A stretch of DNA of 38,118 nt from Gonapodya prolifera JEL478 (Eukaryota; Monoblepharomycota; Monoblepharidomycetes; Monoblepharidales; Gonapodyaceae). Made by a program: the position numbers and the translations under genes. The notes beneath the pieces were generated by a model, which was not told where the DNA came from, searched no databases, and saw only the letters and a program-made list of their open reading frames with translations. The stretch lies in assembly GCA_001574975.1 (NCBI GenBank), contig KQ965793.1, positions 217,572 to 255,689 on the forward strand, in the 5' to 3' direction. Position 1 is the first letter of the stretch; the number at the start of each line of letters is the position of its first letter. This document shows, piece by piece, positions 17,520 through 27,845 of this stretch.

Positions 17520-20233
17520 ATGACGGAGACAGCGCCGCTGCAGGTGCTGCACTCGCAGACGAAAGTCTACAAACTCACGACGAATCAGCGGACGGCGCTG
17601 CCCGACTGGCTCGCTAAGCAGAACAAGAGACTCCGATACGACCCAGGTGAGTCCACTGCTCTTCCTTTTATCTATACTTCCTACTTACGCTATTCCCCGA
17701 TGACAATCATCCCTTATAATGGCCTCGCTACCCACTGTCACTCCGAACTTCAGAATGGCGAAACCGGATTGAGCTGATCCAGGACTTTGGGTTTCCCGAA
17801 GCTTGCGTACGAATAAAACCCACGAGAGATGGAAAGCACATCGTCGGAACAGGTACGCTCCTTCAGGCCTTCGCTCCGACGCCGCTATCTTACTAACTCT
17901 CCCACAAGGGGTCTACAAACCCCAAATGCGTGTCTGGGAGCTCTCGGACTTGTCCCTTAAGTTTGAACGACATACGGACTGTGACACAATCCAATTTGAA
18001 GTGGGTTTCTTCGGTGTTGCTGGGAAAAACGGGAAAAGGACTCCAACCCACCTAATCACCCTCATTACTCGCATGTTCAGCTGCTGTCGGACGACTGGAC
18101 AAAATCCGTCCTCCTTCAATCGGACCGCACGCTGGAGTTCCACGGACAAGGAGGAATTCACTACCGAACTCGTATTCCCAAGGTTCGTCTGACGTGTCTC
18201 CTGCTGCACCACGACCGCCGAATCTCCTAAAACACACCTTCAGTTCGGCCGCGACCTCGCCTACCACCAACCCAGCTGCGACCTCTTCATTTCCTCTTCC
18301 TCGCCCTCCATCTACCGCCTCAACCTCAACCGCGGCACCTTCCTCCCTCCCTTCGAAACAGCCACTACAGGCATCAACGCCATCCAAGTCAACCCGCGCC
18401 ACGGCCTCGTGGGTATGGGTGGCGAGGAACTCAAAGCCGAGTTTTGGGACCCCAGGGCACGACGACGCGTGGCATCGCTGGACATCACACCCCACGTCGC
18501 GCAATACATCCTCCCCACCCTTACCTCATTGGACCCCTCCAGCCCCGCCTACGTACCCCCAGCACCGCCCTCAATAACCGCCCTCTCCTTCGACCACGAC
18601 GGCTTGCACATGGCCGTCGGAACGTCGTCGGGAACCGTCCACCTCTTCGACTTGCGCAACCCCTCACCCCGCCTCATCAAAGACCACGGCTACTCCGAAC
18701 CCATCACCTCGTTATCGTGGCACGGGGGGTCCTCTTCGGTGGTCTCCTCGTGCCGGCGTGCCGTCAAGGTGTGGAACCGCGACTCGGGCAAACCACTCGC
18801 GACCATCGAGCCGGAGTACCGCGTGAACGATGCGGCGCTGTTCGACGACTCGTGTGGGATGATTCTGGCCGCAACTGAGTCCCAGTACGTCGAGACGTTT
18901 TATGTCCCCGAGTTGGGACCCGCTCCGCGGTGGGCGTCGTTCTTGGAGAACTTGACGGAGGAGATGGAGGAGGTGCATCATGGTGGTGTTGGGTATGACG
19001 ATTATAAGTTTGTTACGAGGAAAGAGTTGGCAGAGTGAGTTGTTTGTTTGTTGTTGTGTTCCTACCGGGTCCAGGTGAACCTAACCTACCGAACCTATGT
19101 TTTTCGAACCCCATGAAGTCTGGGCCTGGACCACCTCATCGGCACACCCGTCCTGCGGGCCTACATGCACGGCTTCTTCGTGGACCTCCGCCTCTACCAA
19201 CGCGCCAAGTCCATCGCGAACCCATTCGCCTTTGACGAGTACCGCCGCAAACAGGTCGAGGAGCGTCTGGCCAAGGAAAAGACCACGCGCATCTCCCGGC
19301 CCGACTTGAAGGGACTCCCCAAAGTAAACAGGAAGCTCGCGGAGCGTATGTTGAGGGAGGAGAAGAAGGCCGCGAGGAAGGCGGCCGGGAAGCTTGCAGA
19401 AGGGGAAGAAGGGGAGGCACCAGCCGCCGAGCAAAGGGATGCAGCTGGAGACTTCCCCGCCGCCGCGCCCTCGGCTACTGCGCTTTCGGACGCGCGGTTC
19501 AAGGCCCTGTTTGAGGACGAGGAGTTCCAGGTGGACGAGGAGTCGGCCGAGTATATCTTGCACCACCCTGAAGCTCGCGAGGCGAAGCGGGTGGCGAAGA
19601 GGGGTGTGGAGAGCGATGAGGAGGATGGAGGTAGTGACGAGGAAAGCGACGTGGAGAGTGAAAGTGAGGAAGAGGGTAGCGACGAGGAGGACGAGGAAGA
19701 GGATGAGAGCGCAAGCGAGGAGGACTCGAGGCGAAGGCCTATTGCAAAACCAGGTGCGTCATCACGGTTCAGCACCCTTCGCTGTACCCAACTGACCCGT
19801 GTCCCATTCACCACAATCAGCATCCACCCGCCGCCCACCTCGTCTCGTCCCCGTACGTCCCGGCTCCTCCACATCCTCCGTCTCTTTCGCCGAGCGTGCG
19901 CGCACCGAGGGTCGACCACGCGAGGACCGCGCCGGCTGGAGCGGGTCGCGGTCTGGGGAGAGGGAGATGCGGTTCATGCCACGTGGCAAGAGGGGCCGTT
20001 TTGAAAGGGACGAGGATGAGGGTGAAGATGGCGGGGAGGAGCGCAGGCAAAAGAGGGGTGTGAGAGCGCTGAAACTCAGTGGGGGGGGAGGTGGAGCGTG
20101 GAGGGGTGGAAGAGGAGGTGGACGGGGAGGCGGGGGCGGAAGAGGGGGTGGACGAGGTGGTGGACGAGGCGGTGGAAGGGGAGGAGGGAGGGGAGGGAGG
20201 GGAGGAGGAAGGGGAAGGGGAAGGGGACGGTGA
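17520..20233 (+). CDS. ENP2: ENP2/NOL10 nucleolar WD-repeat protein, 7 exons
   Basis: A component of the small-subunit processome for 18S rRNA maturation in the nucleolus. Exons 17520-17646, 17754-17852, 17909-18000, 18081-18182, 18244-19034, 19119-19753, 19821-20233 close in phase, about 752 residues. The family core is clear: the N-terminal VYKLTTNQRTALPDWLAKQN, then WRNRIELIQDFGFPEAC, GVYKPQMRVWELSDLSLKFE, a beta-propeller (IYRLNLNRGTFLPPF, FDHDGLHMAVGTSSGTVHLF, WHGGSSSVVSSC) and the hallmark GLDHLIGTPVLRAYMHGFF followed by FVDLRLYQRAK. An acidic stretch (about 19600-19735, Glu/Asp/Ser-rich) and a C-terminal basic tail follow. The last exon ends in an extended RGG/GR-rich segment of about 45 residues from 20074 (GGGRGGGRGGGRGG type), which may bind RNA; the sixth acceptor (AAG at 19118) places Asp where relatives have an acidic residue. 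Confidence 0.95.
20070..20230 (+). repeat. RGG/G-rich low-complexity repeat in ENP2
   Basis: Purine-rich imperfect repeats of GGNGG(A/T) units encode the Arg-Gly-Gly tail. The plus strand has many runs of three or more G, so G-quadruplex formation in DNA or RNA is possible. Confidence 0.8.
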
Positions 20234-20658
20234 TCTCGGTGGTGGGAAGACATGATTATTTTGTACATAGGAGCACTCTCATAGATGGTACTGCACGTAT
20301 GCAATTAATAGAGACGACGAAAGGGGTCTCAAACTGACGCTGGATACGTGGGCGTCATTCAGCACTACTTGAAAATGTATTTTTGGCTGTCGATCAACTC
20401 GAGTGCGTCTCCAAAGCCCAAACAAGAAAAATATGACAAGACCACTATTACTCTTATTGCAAAAGGTCAGCTCAAGGGGAGAAAATTGGGTTCAAAGATG
20501 GGAATGATGGGGGAATAGCAATGGCTGCTATCAAGGCGAATGCTTGTTTTGATCCATCTGCTGGTGGGTTGCAACTCCTCTGTGAAAGCAGGTAGCATGA
20601 GGGTAATAGCGTCGGCAATAATGATTGATCTTGGAATGCACAGTCTCTCCTGGCCAGT
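20234..20658. other. intergenic between convergent ENP2 and RING genes
   Basis: 3' flanks only; nothing else recognised. Confidence 0.45.
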
Positions 20659-22434
20659 TTACGTATAGAAGGTTCTCACCTGAACAGACATACCGATGTG
20701 TGGAGCCACGTCACATCCTTAGTACTCGACGAGCAGCAAGAGTACTCACAACTTGATTGATGTATTTCCTACATATGGGGCACTTCTCCCGTTTATAGTG
20801 GAGGTTCGTGGCACAGAACGTGCACAGGGCGATGTGGCCACTAGAAAGAAACCCATTCGTTCAGCTCTCGAGGACAGAAGAGGTTAGCATTTGAGATCAC
20901 CCCACCATGGCACGAGTACGGCTTGCTTGGGACGGTCGAAGCAAACGACCTAAACCGAAGCGTCCATTGAATGCAGATCAGAATGCTCCACTGACAGGAA
21001 GCTACTCACGCAATGCTCGCTGCCTCTCGCAGAGCCTGCCCCTTCTCCACATCCACCTCCACTTCCACTTGCTACTGGCATCTCCTGCACCATCCCTGCA
21101 CCGTCCATCACATTGGCCTCCTCAGCAGCTCTCGCCAGCGCCGCCTCGAGGAGTAGCTGGACGTCGAGCACCGCGTGGTTCCCCGGTGAGAGCGACTCAG
21201 CGACGGCGATGACCCGCGAGGGCGGCCAGTCCATGATCATGCAGACTTCGCCGACGGGGCCGGATAGGACCGAGGCGAGGGGTGTGGGGGAGTTAATGGG
21301 CATGCGGTCGGGAAAAGGGGTGGGTGCCGGCGGGCCAGGGTGATGGACGCCGTTGGACCAGGATGAGAAGCCCGAGGGCGGGGGTGGTGGGATCTGAAGC
21401 TGGCTGGAGGACGTGGGCATAAAGCGGGCCTGGCGAATTGGGGGTGGCGGGGGTGGAGGTGGGATGTTGGACCTGGGCAAGTCGTCGGCTGCCGTGCGCA
21501 TCCAAGCTTCCAGCACGGCAGCTAGAGAAGATTGGTTTGACGGACGAGTGAGAGGTGGCGGGGGTGGAGGTGGTGGAAGTACCAAGTTCCGAGGAACGGG
21601 CTGCGGTGGTGGGGGAGGAATGACGCTCCGCCCCCGAGATGTGGGCTGCGGTGGAGGAGGGGGAATGACGGCACTCCCAAGGGTAGTAGAGAGAGGTGGT
21701 GCTGGTGAAAGTGGGGGTTGCACCCACGACACGATGATGGATGACCTTCGAAATGGTAATGGCGGCGGGGGAGGTGGAGAAGGTATGACGCCACTAGGTC
21801 GAATGGCGTGGGTTGGAGGAGAGATAACACCTGACCGAACTGGTGGAGGAGGGGGAGGGGGCGCCCGTGGGATGTTGTTCATATCTTGTTGTATATACGA
21901 AGGTGGCTGTGTGGCGCTTGCCAGAGGTGTTGACGTTGCCTCAGGTACAGGACTCAGTGGAGCAGACTGCTGCTCCGAGATGAATGGAACGTTCTCTTCG
22001 CTTACTGGAGGGGAAGGGAGAGACTCCCCCAGAGAGCCCCCGCTCCTGCGATCGGGAAAGCGTGTCGGGAGTGCCGGTGGGACGACGCGTGCGGGCGGTG
22101 GAGGTGGGGGAACGCGAGGCAGTGAGCGATACTGCGGGTGAGACGATAAAGATCCCGACGACAAGCGCCGGTGTGTTGGTGGAGCGGGTCTCGCCACGGG
22201 GAGAATTGGGGGCTGACGCAACGGTGGCGACATGACCCGGCGGACGGGAGGCGGCCCGGAGCGACGCGTGGAGAAGGATCGCGAGAGACCTGCAGGGAAG
22301 TAGCGTGCGTGAGTGTTTGGCAGCCAGAGAGTGCGGTCACCATATATGGAATTATATGCGCGGCCGCGGTGAATTCGCAACTCGCCTTGCGACGGCGGCA
22401 GAGTCGCTGCATTCGCGTTTTCGGGCTCGTCCAT
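20659..22434 (-). CDS. proline-rich protein with C-terminal RING-HC finger (putative E3 ubiquitin ligase), 4 exons
   Basis: Exons on the minus strand: 22434-21010, 20949-20906, 20840-20750, 20679-20659; phases close, about 526 residues. Residues 1-400 are Pro-rich with at least eight runs of 5-8 prolines (IPPPPPQP, VLPPPPPPPPLTRP and similar), the kind of tract that profilin, WW or SH3 domains bind. Near residue 400-440 an alpha-helical patch (IMDWPPSRVIAVAESLSP, LLLEAALARAAEEA) precedes the RING. The RING is spread over three exons: EHC-VVCFDRPKQAVLVPC, GHIALCTFCATNLHYK, REKCPICRKYINQVV, i.e. CxxC-x11-C-x-H-x3-CxxC-x10-CPxC. The last seven codons give VRTFYT, similar to the hydrophobic RING tail of IAP-type dimeric ligases (known families end RTFLS or similar). 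Expected role: substrate ubiquitylation; partner unknown. Confidence 0.88.
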
Positions 22435-23160
22435 GCGCGTCTTGGTAGAGTGAAACGGTAAACGAAAGGAAGATCCCTTGTCGAAAACAGAAGATACCCC
22501 TTGCCGTGGCCGGGTGATAGTTCAGGACCAACCTGAGTTCTCCTGAGCAGAAGGTTTTCTTATTTTTATTAGATTCAGTGGAGTGTTTGCAGAGTAGAAT
22601 TCGTAATGTTTTTGCATGTTGTTTTCGGGTACAACTTATTCTTCCACTTCGGGAATTAACTGCAGCAGTCATTTCTCGTTCGTCGATCATGCTCGGCAGC
22701 CGTCTGTAAATCTCTCGGACTGCTTGTGATATGACCTTTCTTTGGTCAGTCATTCACCCCACATAGCCAAGAAGTATTTTAACATTCACAATTCCCGAAT
22801 GATATTCTTCCTTGGACCAGCCATCAACGATCAAGACAAAAACGATAGGGTTATAACCGACGCAGCATAAGTCACTGGGAGATATTCCGATACAACCCTA
22901 TGCCACCCCACAGACGGCCACCGCACGTGCCCCACCTGTTTTTGTCAAAAGAACAACAGAACTCGAAACCATAATTTCACCTAGTGTCTGCACACATACA
23001 ATGTTACACGTACTGCAATGTATTTAGAAATAATTTCACTTTGAATGACGTCGATGTCCCCAAATAAAGAGTAATTCATAGGATCACACGTAATTTGTAT
23101 TGCCCGCCGGCAAAGTTGCGCGCAAGAACCCATTCCAGCTCCATACCGCAATTCATCACG
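22435..23160. other. intergenic, nothing recognised
   Basis: About 0.7 kb upstream of the RING gene and downstream of the ankyrin gene (both minus strand). AT-richer than the coding regions; no gene motif, tRNA or repeat recognised. Confidence 0.45.
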
Positions 23161-24619
23161 TCAATCCTGACACTTCGTCATCTGTCCATCTGACCAAACG
23201 CACAACCCTATCCACGTCCGCTCTCTATAAGAAATCACCATCTTGCGATCGCAGTAACCATTGTCAAGGTTTACAGCCCACGGGTCCCCTCCCTTCGCCA
23301 ACAAAATGGGGAGCATCTTCATCGCGCTTCTTTGTGTATTTGACGCAAGTATAAGCGCCATCCTGCTCCTACAATTGACTGATACTCCACGAGACAGAAG
23401 TATATTCAGAAATGCGACTGTACCGACTTGCTGAACCGCCATTAGGAAAAGGTCTTTCTTTCAAGCTTGAAATGCCGTGGTCCGCAGCTGCACGAACTGC
23501 TTGAACAGCCTGCGGCCCCAAATCTGATGTGAAAACGCTGCGTGCAAGATCGTGCTGATGATGCAGCGACACTATTTCTGCTCGACCATGTCGTGCAGCA
23601 GTGACAAGGAGGTGATCCTGTACTACGCGATTCCATGGTACAATTTCGAGAAGAAACTTCACCATCTCAAATTTGCCACTCGCCACCGCAGCGGAAAGCG
23701 CTTGCCTGTCCTGGGTATGAGTGTAATCCCCACCACTAAGGAGCAAATTCACAAATTTCATTGAGCCCCTCTTGGCTGCTGCCACAAAGAGATGATTTTT
23801 CTGACGATGGAATACAGAGCGGGTGGATGGATGTGTTGTTTAAACTTTCAGAACTGTACTGTCATCTTCCGACAAAGGCAGGCGGAGGAAAGGCAGATCC
23901 TTAAACTCTCTCAATTCAGGGCTCGCATCCAAAAAAGGCGTCCAAAACGTCCATTCCCACATTTCTGCATGCCCATTGGAGAGCTCTGTGTCCTTGTTGG
24001 TTGGTCGTCGCCCCTTTATAGAGCAAGAGTCGCACAATCTCGATGTGATCCCCTTCTGTGGCACTAATGAGAGGGTACTAGTCACTGTTAATGTGCGCAC
24101 CCGATTCGATCAAAAGCTCCACAATCTCTTTGTGAGATTTTTCAGCCACAGTTGCAAGGGCTGCATCACCAGCACGACTACACGCTGGCGCTCCAGCTTC
24201 GAGTAGGAACCTGACAACGGTAACGTTGCCATAGTTTGCTGCCAGGCGAAGCAGCATTCCATCCCCAATGCCGGGTCCGCGGCGTTGCTGATGAGCAACT
24301 TCACCAATTGCTTTCCTTGAACGAATTGCCACCTCGAGATGGAATACAGGTGCAAATGGCCAGCGGCGTGCATTTTTCCCGTTTACATTCCATGGCACGT
24401 GGAGAGGACCTGTTGGAGCACTACCAGATCACCATGGTGTATTTCCGCCAGCAGGGCATGTTGCGTGGTGGAATAGTGGCGTAGCGCCCGTGCTACAATA
24501 CCATGTGGATCCGCAAAGATCGAATACAACGACTTGTTGAGAGAACTGTAGGGAAGGGCGAGTCTGTGTGGGCAGAAGGTCCAGATTCGCGACGGGGATC
24601 CTGACGCCACGACATCCAT
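23161..24619 (-). CDS. ankyrin-repeat protein, frame broken (possible pseudogene)
   Basis: Read on the minus strand. An N-terminal segment from 24619 (LALPYSSLNKSLYSIFADP, then VARALRHYSTTQHALLAEI and GDLVVLQQVL) resembles an F-box-like or cap segment followed by ankyrin repeats. Repeats follow: QLVKLLISNAADP / LLRLAANYGNVTVVRFLLEAG / ALATVAEKSHKEIVELLIESG (24370-24080), then GSMKFVNLLLSGGD, ALSAAVASGKFEMVKFLLEI, LLVTAARHGRAEIVSL (23785-23560) and MKMLPILLAKGGDP (about 23300). These fit the x-LLxAA--G---VV-LLL-G pattern. The frame must change by one base near 24271-24275 (a CCGGG run), and stops lie between the repeat blocks at about 24070-23790, which could be introns. Ankyrin-repeat proteins bind protein partners; nothing indicates which. 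A frame opening at 24716 might be an earlier start. Confidence 0.55.
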
Positions 24620-24807
24620 CGTTAGTGCTAAACGGGGTGGGAGAGTTGGGAACAGATTCCACGGAAGAAATGCCGGCTAAATCTGAAGAGTCTGATCTTC
24701 GTCTCAGACATTGCATTATATACTCCGATACAAGTTAGACTGCATCCAAAAGCCCGACATTGGGCCTAAGAATATGAATTGGGTGGTTTACTTCATCGCC
24801 CATCCAC

Positions 24808-26160
24808 TTACGGCCCAGGCTTCCCTCCGTCCACCACGTGCTCCCCATCCGTGACGAAGCTCTCCTCATCCGAGGCCAAAAAACACCGCAAATGAGGCCA
24901 CTTCAGAAGGATCGGCGGCCCGATTCGGTATGCTATGCTGCTCAAAGTGTTTATAGGCCTCCGGCGCCATTTCCCGGAAGTTCTTTAATAGAGTCTCGTC
25001 AAATCTATACAAGTGTAGAAAGACATGACAAACTTACTTGGAACTGCACTGGAGTCGATCCGAAATTAATCCCATTTTGAACTTTCAAAGAGGACTGTAG
25101 AAAACGCACCACGGAACTCAACAATTTCGCTTGCTTCTCGCAACTCACAGATAGTATTGCACCGCACTCTGTATCCGCTCACAAGTCGGCAAACCCCTTT
25201 GAGATGCCCCGGACGGCCTACTTGAACGTGCTGTACGAGAGCATGCCTCCCACAGTCCCCATTCCAATCATGGAAGAGATGGTGATGATCGAGGACCATT
25301 CCTACCATACCCCCCCAAAAGCGTGTGTGAGTGGGTTTAAATGACGTTGGGAGGGCATCAGCATCTTACAGTAGCTGTGTTCTTCATATGGAGTGAACAC
25401 CTGAGTGCGAATGAGATCAAGTACGATGAAGGAAGCGGAAGATTTAAGAGGACCCTTGCGGTGAGGACATAATGCGTTGACGCACCATACTTGAATGTCT
25501 AGTTTCATTCACGATCAGGATCACGACTTTGCCCAAAAGTATATCACTATACCTTTTGCCCCCCCTAACTCCCTTCTGTCATATTCAAATTTGTACCTTT
25601 GTCCTTCAGAGTAATGTTATGCGCGCCGCCCTTTGCCACTTTGGGCGAAAGGTCGCCTCCGGCGTTGTTAACCTGATGATGATCATGACGTTGTGACGTG
25701 AGTTCGAGGCTCCAGAAGTTGAATGTCAGGTGATGCGTGCAGAAAGCGTACCAGAATATCAAGAACGCCCCTGATTCGGGAGAACCAAATGATGCGAGCA
25801 AGAGCGCAGGAGCTTCTCAACGATTCCTTTTCATCTTCCTTGTGGGGAGAGACGAACAGCGGCAGCCAAATAGCTTTACAGCTAGCTTTTCGATGATGGA
25901 AACGACCTCTTTGATCGGGAGGCCGGATGATGGGCACGACGATCAGTTCGATTCAACCACGCCGACACCAAACTGTTGGCGGCAACTCGCGACGCCAGAC
26001 ATGTTCTCACCTTTTCCGTCCTGTTCCCGTTTTGGAAAATCGCTAATGGCGACTTGTGCCCTTTCCCTGGCGAAGGCGAGCGATATCGCCCGCCGGATCC
26101 GCTCCGAGGCGGACCCGTTTACGAGGGTGACTCGTTGGAGGCCCTGGATGTGGAATCAAG
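24808..26160 (-). pseudogene. decayed short-chain dehydrogenase/reductase (SDR) gene with introns
   Basis: Pieces in the right order on the minus strand: N-terminal VTLVNGSAS then RRAISLAFARERAQVAISDF (26130-26035; the GxxxGxG cofactor loop reads SERIR, losing key glycines); AIW...VS.KEDE-like segment (about 25880-25840); QVNNAGGD (about 25690, the NNAG motif); SSIITISSMIG and the YxxxK active site as YSTFK (25285-25221); EMAPEAYKHFEQHSIPNRAA with SEVASFAVF (24975-24880); LASDE..FVTDGEHVVDGG to the TAA at 24810-24808. Breaks: TAG directly after the YSTFK lysine (25220-25218), a TGA about 14 codons later, several frame changes, and an extra base in the T6 run (plus-strand A6, 24878-24883). Splice borders are still visible, for example GTGAGT-type at about 25145 with TTCTACAG near 25096. 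Family: NAD(P)-dependent oxidoreductases of unknown substrate. Confidence 0.65.
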
Positions 26161-26838
26161 GTGGTAGATGTGAGATTGTGTGTGTGTGGTGTGATGAAGC
26201 CGGATGGGAGTTGGCAATGAACGGTGGATATGTTGACTTCCTATCGACATGGTGTAAAAGCCCAGAGAGCGGCGGGCCTTTTAAAGGCGTGGATAGATCG
26301 CTGGGAGACGGATCATCAGTGGGAGACGTGTTTGGCTTATGCAAGGTTGGCGGCGCAAAGATTAGGCTTTTCGCGGATCCAACCTCAGTGTCACGTGGTC
26401 CAGACCGCTGGATCGAATCATTAGCAGAGTAAGAGCTCGCGCGAGTCTTATTGGAGTCTATCGCCGCCAAAATCCTTTTTATCTGACGACATGGCTGTCT
26501 TCGCAACAACATCGATCGGAGTGGATTGATCCCACCTTCGCCGAACTTGCTCCGAACCTGGCCTGCCCGATTTTTCGTATGTACCGAAAATGGGGATAAA
26601 CTACAAAATATCCAACAGAAAGTTCAAGAACAAGAAGTTCGTGTGGGAGTCGGAGATGAAAGATGAACGATGGAGCCGATTGGCTTACACGGAGACAGCC
26701 GCCAGTCGGGCAAGGAGTGCCGCCAAGATTAATTTAGAGATTGAGGAGGTGAATAGTCGAGTTCAGCATGTTTTCGATCCACATCATCTTTCTAAACGGG
26801 GGTGATCTGTCGATGAATAGCCCCGCCCAAAATCCTCA
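26161..26838. other. no gene confidently recognised
   Basis: Several overlapping open frames on the plus strand, none continuous or with recognised motifs. A piece at about 26405-26590 reads plausibly as protein (NPFYLTTWLSSQQHRSEWID) but lacks a start and ends in a stop, so it may be a fragment of another decayed gene or chance. It also holds the promoter of the following gene. Confidence 0.35.
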
Positions 26839-27445
26839 ATGCACACTTTCGATCCCCACCTACGAGCCGTAGACCACCTTACATCCGAGTCTGTAGACGG
26901 TCTCCTCTTTCGCTCGATTGCGGAGGCAGTCCAACGCAATTTGGCGGACGACGACGATGGGACGCTCGGGGATGCCATGGCAATGGCTAGTGGAAAACTA
27001 CGAGGGGAGTTGGAAGAAGAGGATGTTGCGAGGATCAGGGAGGACGAGGAGCGGGAAATGGATGATTCAATTTGCTTGACTGCGGTGAGGGAGGAGTTGC
27101 AGAAGGTGAAGAAGAGGGAAGAGGAGCTCATTCGAAGAGCGTGGGACATGCAAGTGGTGCTTATTTGCGTTTCATTGCTGTTGACGGGTTTAGCTGTTTT
27201 AATCAAGTTGATCTTCCTCCCCGCAGGAATACGCGCGTGGCCCTGTGCCTTATTGGTATGAGCTTGCAGGACGCGACTTCAATTACGAGCTGGTCAAGTC
27301 CCGCCTTGTTCTTCAGCCGGGCTTTTCGGCATTACAGGCAATGTGCTTCCAGAGGAAAGACCAGCTGCTGCGACTGGAGGATTTGAGGCGGAAGGTGGAA
27401 GGGGGGCAGAGGGCCGTGTCGTCGTTTGATATTGCGGTGCCATAG
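26839..27445 (+). CDS. hypothetical coiled-coil protein, 2 exons
   Basis: Exons 26839-27153 and 27227-27445 join in phase 0 (donor GTGGTG, acceptor CCCGCAG) to give about 177 residues. The middle (about residues 50-105) is rich in Glu, Arg and Lys with heptad spacing, for example ELQKVKKREEELIRRAW, and probably forms a coiled coil. The second exon begins EYARGPVPYWYELAGRDFNY and ends with another charged helix (RKDQLLRLEDLRRKVEGG). No signal peptide or membrane segment. I do not recognise the family. The clean splice and amphipathic pattern suggest a real gene; upstream exons cannot be excluded. Confidence 0.5.
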
Positions 27446-27845
27446 ATGGATTCCTCGAAAGACGAGCCGGCAATTGCATGTTGATGGTCCCTGACTGTAA
27501 GGATAACAGGCAATGCCGGGCACTATCAAGAACAGTTCCGCTCCCTCACGTGTTTTTCTCCATGTGTTGCTTCACTAAACAGACGCGATATATTGCTAAA
27601 TGTTATTTTTTCACGTATTAACGCTACGATGTCCTAGACACGAGTGTACGACTCCCAACAGACGTGAGGCACTCGCAAAGGCTAAACAGAAAAAATCGCT
27701 ATTTAAAAGCGTGAAAGATTGTCTCCCGTCCCTGGCTGTATTCGTGTCGTGAATCCTTGATGGGGACTCGGCATGTGCATTGACTTTCGGCCGCACCCGT
27801 GCAAGCCTCCAATCCGGCCAATTGATACCCCTCACCTTTACATTC
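27446..27845. other. intergenic, upstream of the RRM gene
   Basis: Nothing recognised. Long minus-strand frames that cover 27611-28345 are antisense to the RRM gene and show no family motifs. Confidence 0.45.

Noticed and set aside
19194-19919. 241-codon Ser-rich minus-strand frame
   Set aside because: It mirrors the acidic Glu/Asp-rich part of ENP2; the Ser runs are reverse complements of GAG/GAC repeats.
21413-22141. 242-codon Gly-rich plus-strand frame
   Set aside because: Antisense of the poly-Pro region of the RING protein (CCN codons read as GGN).
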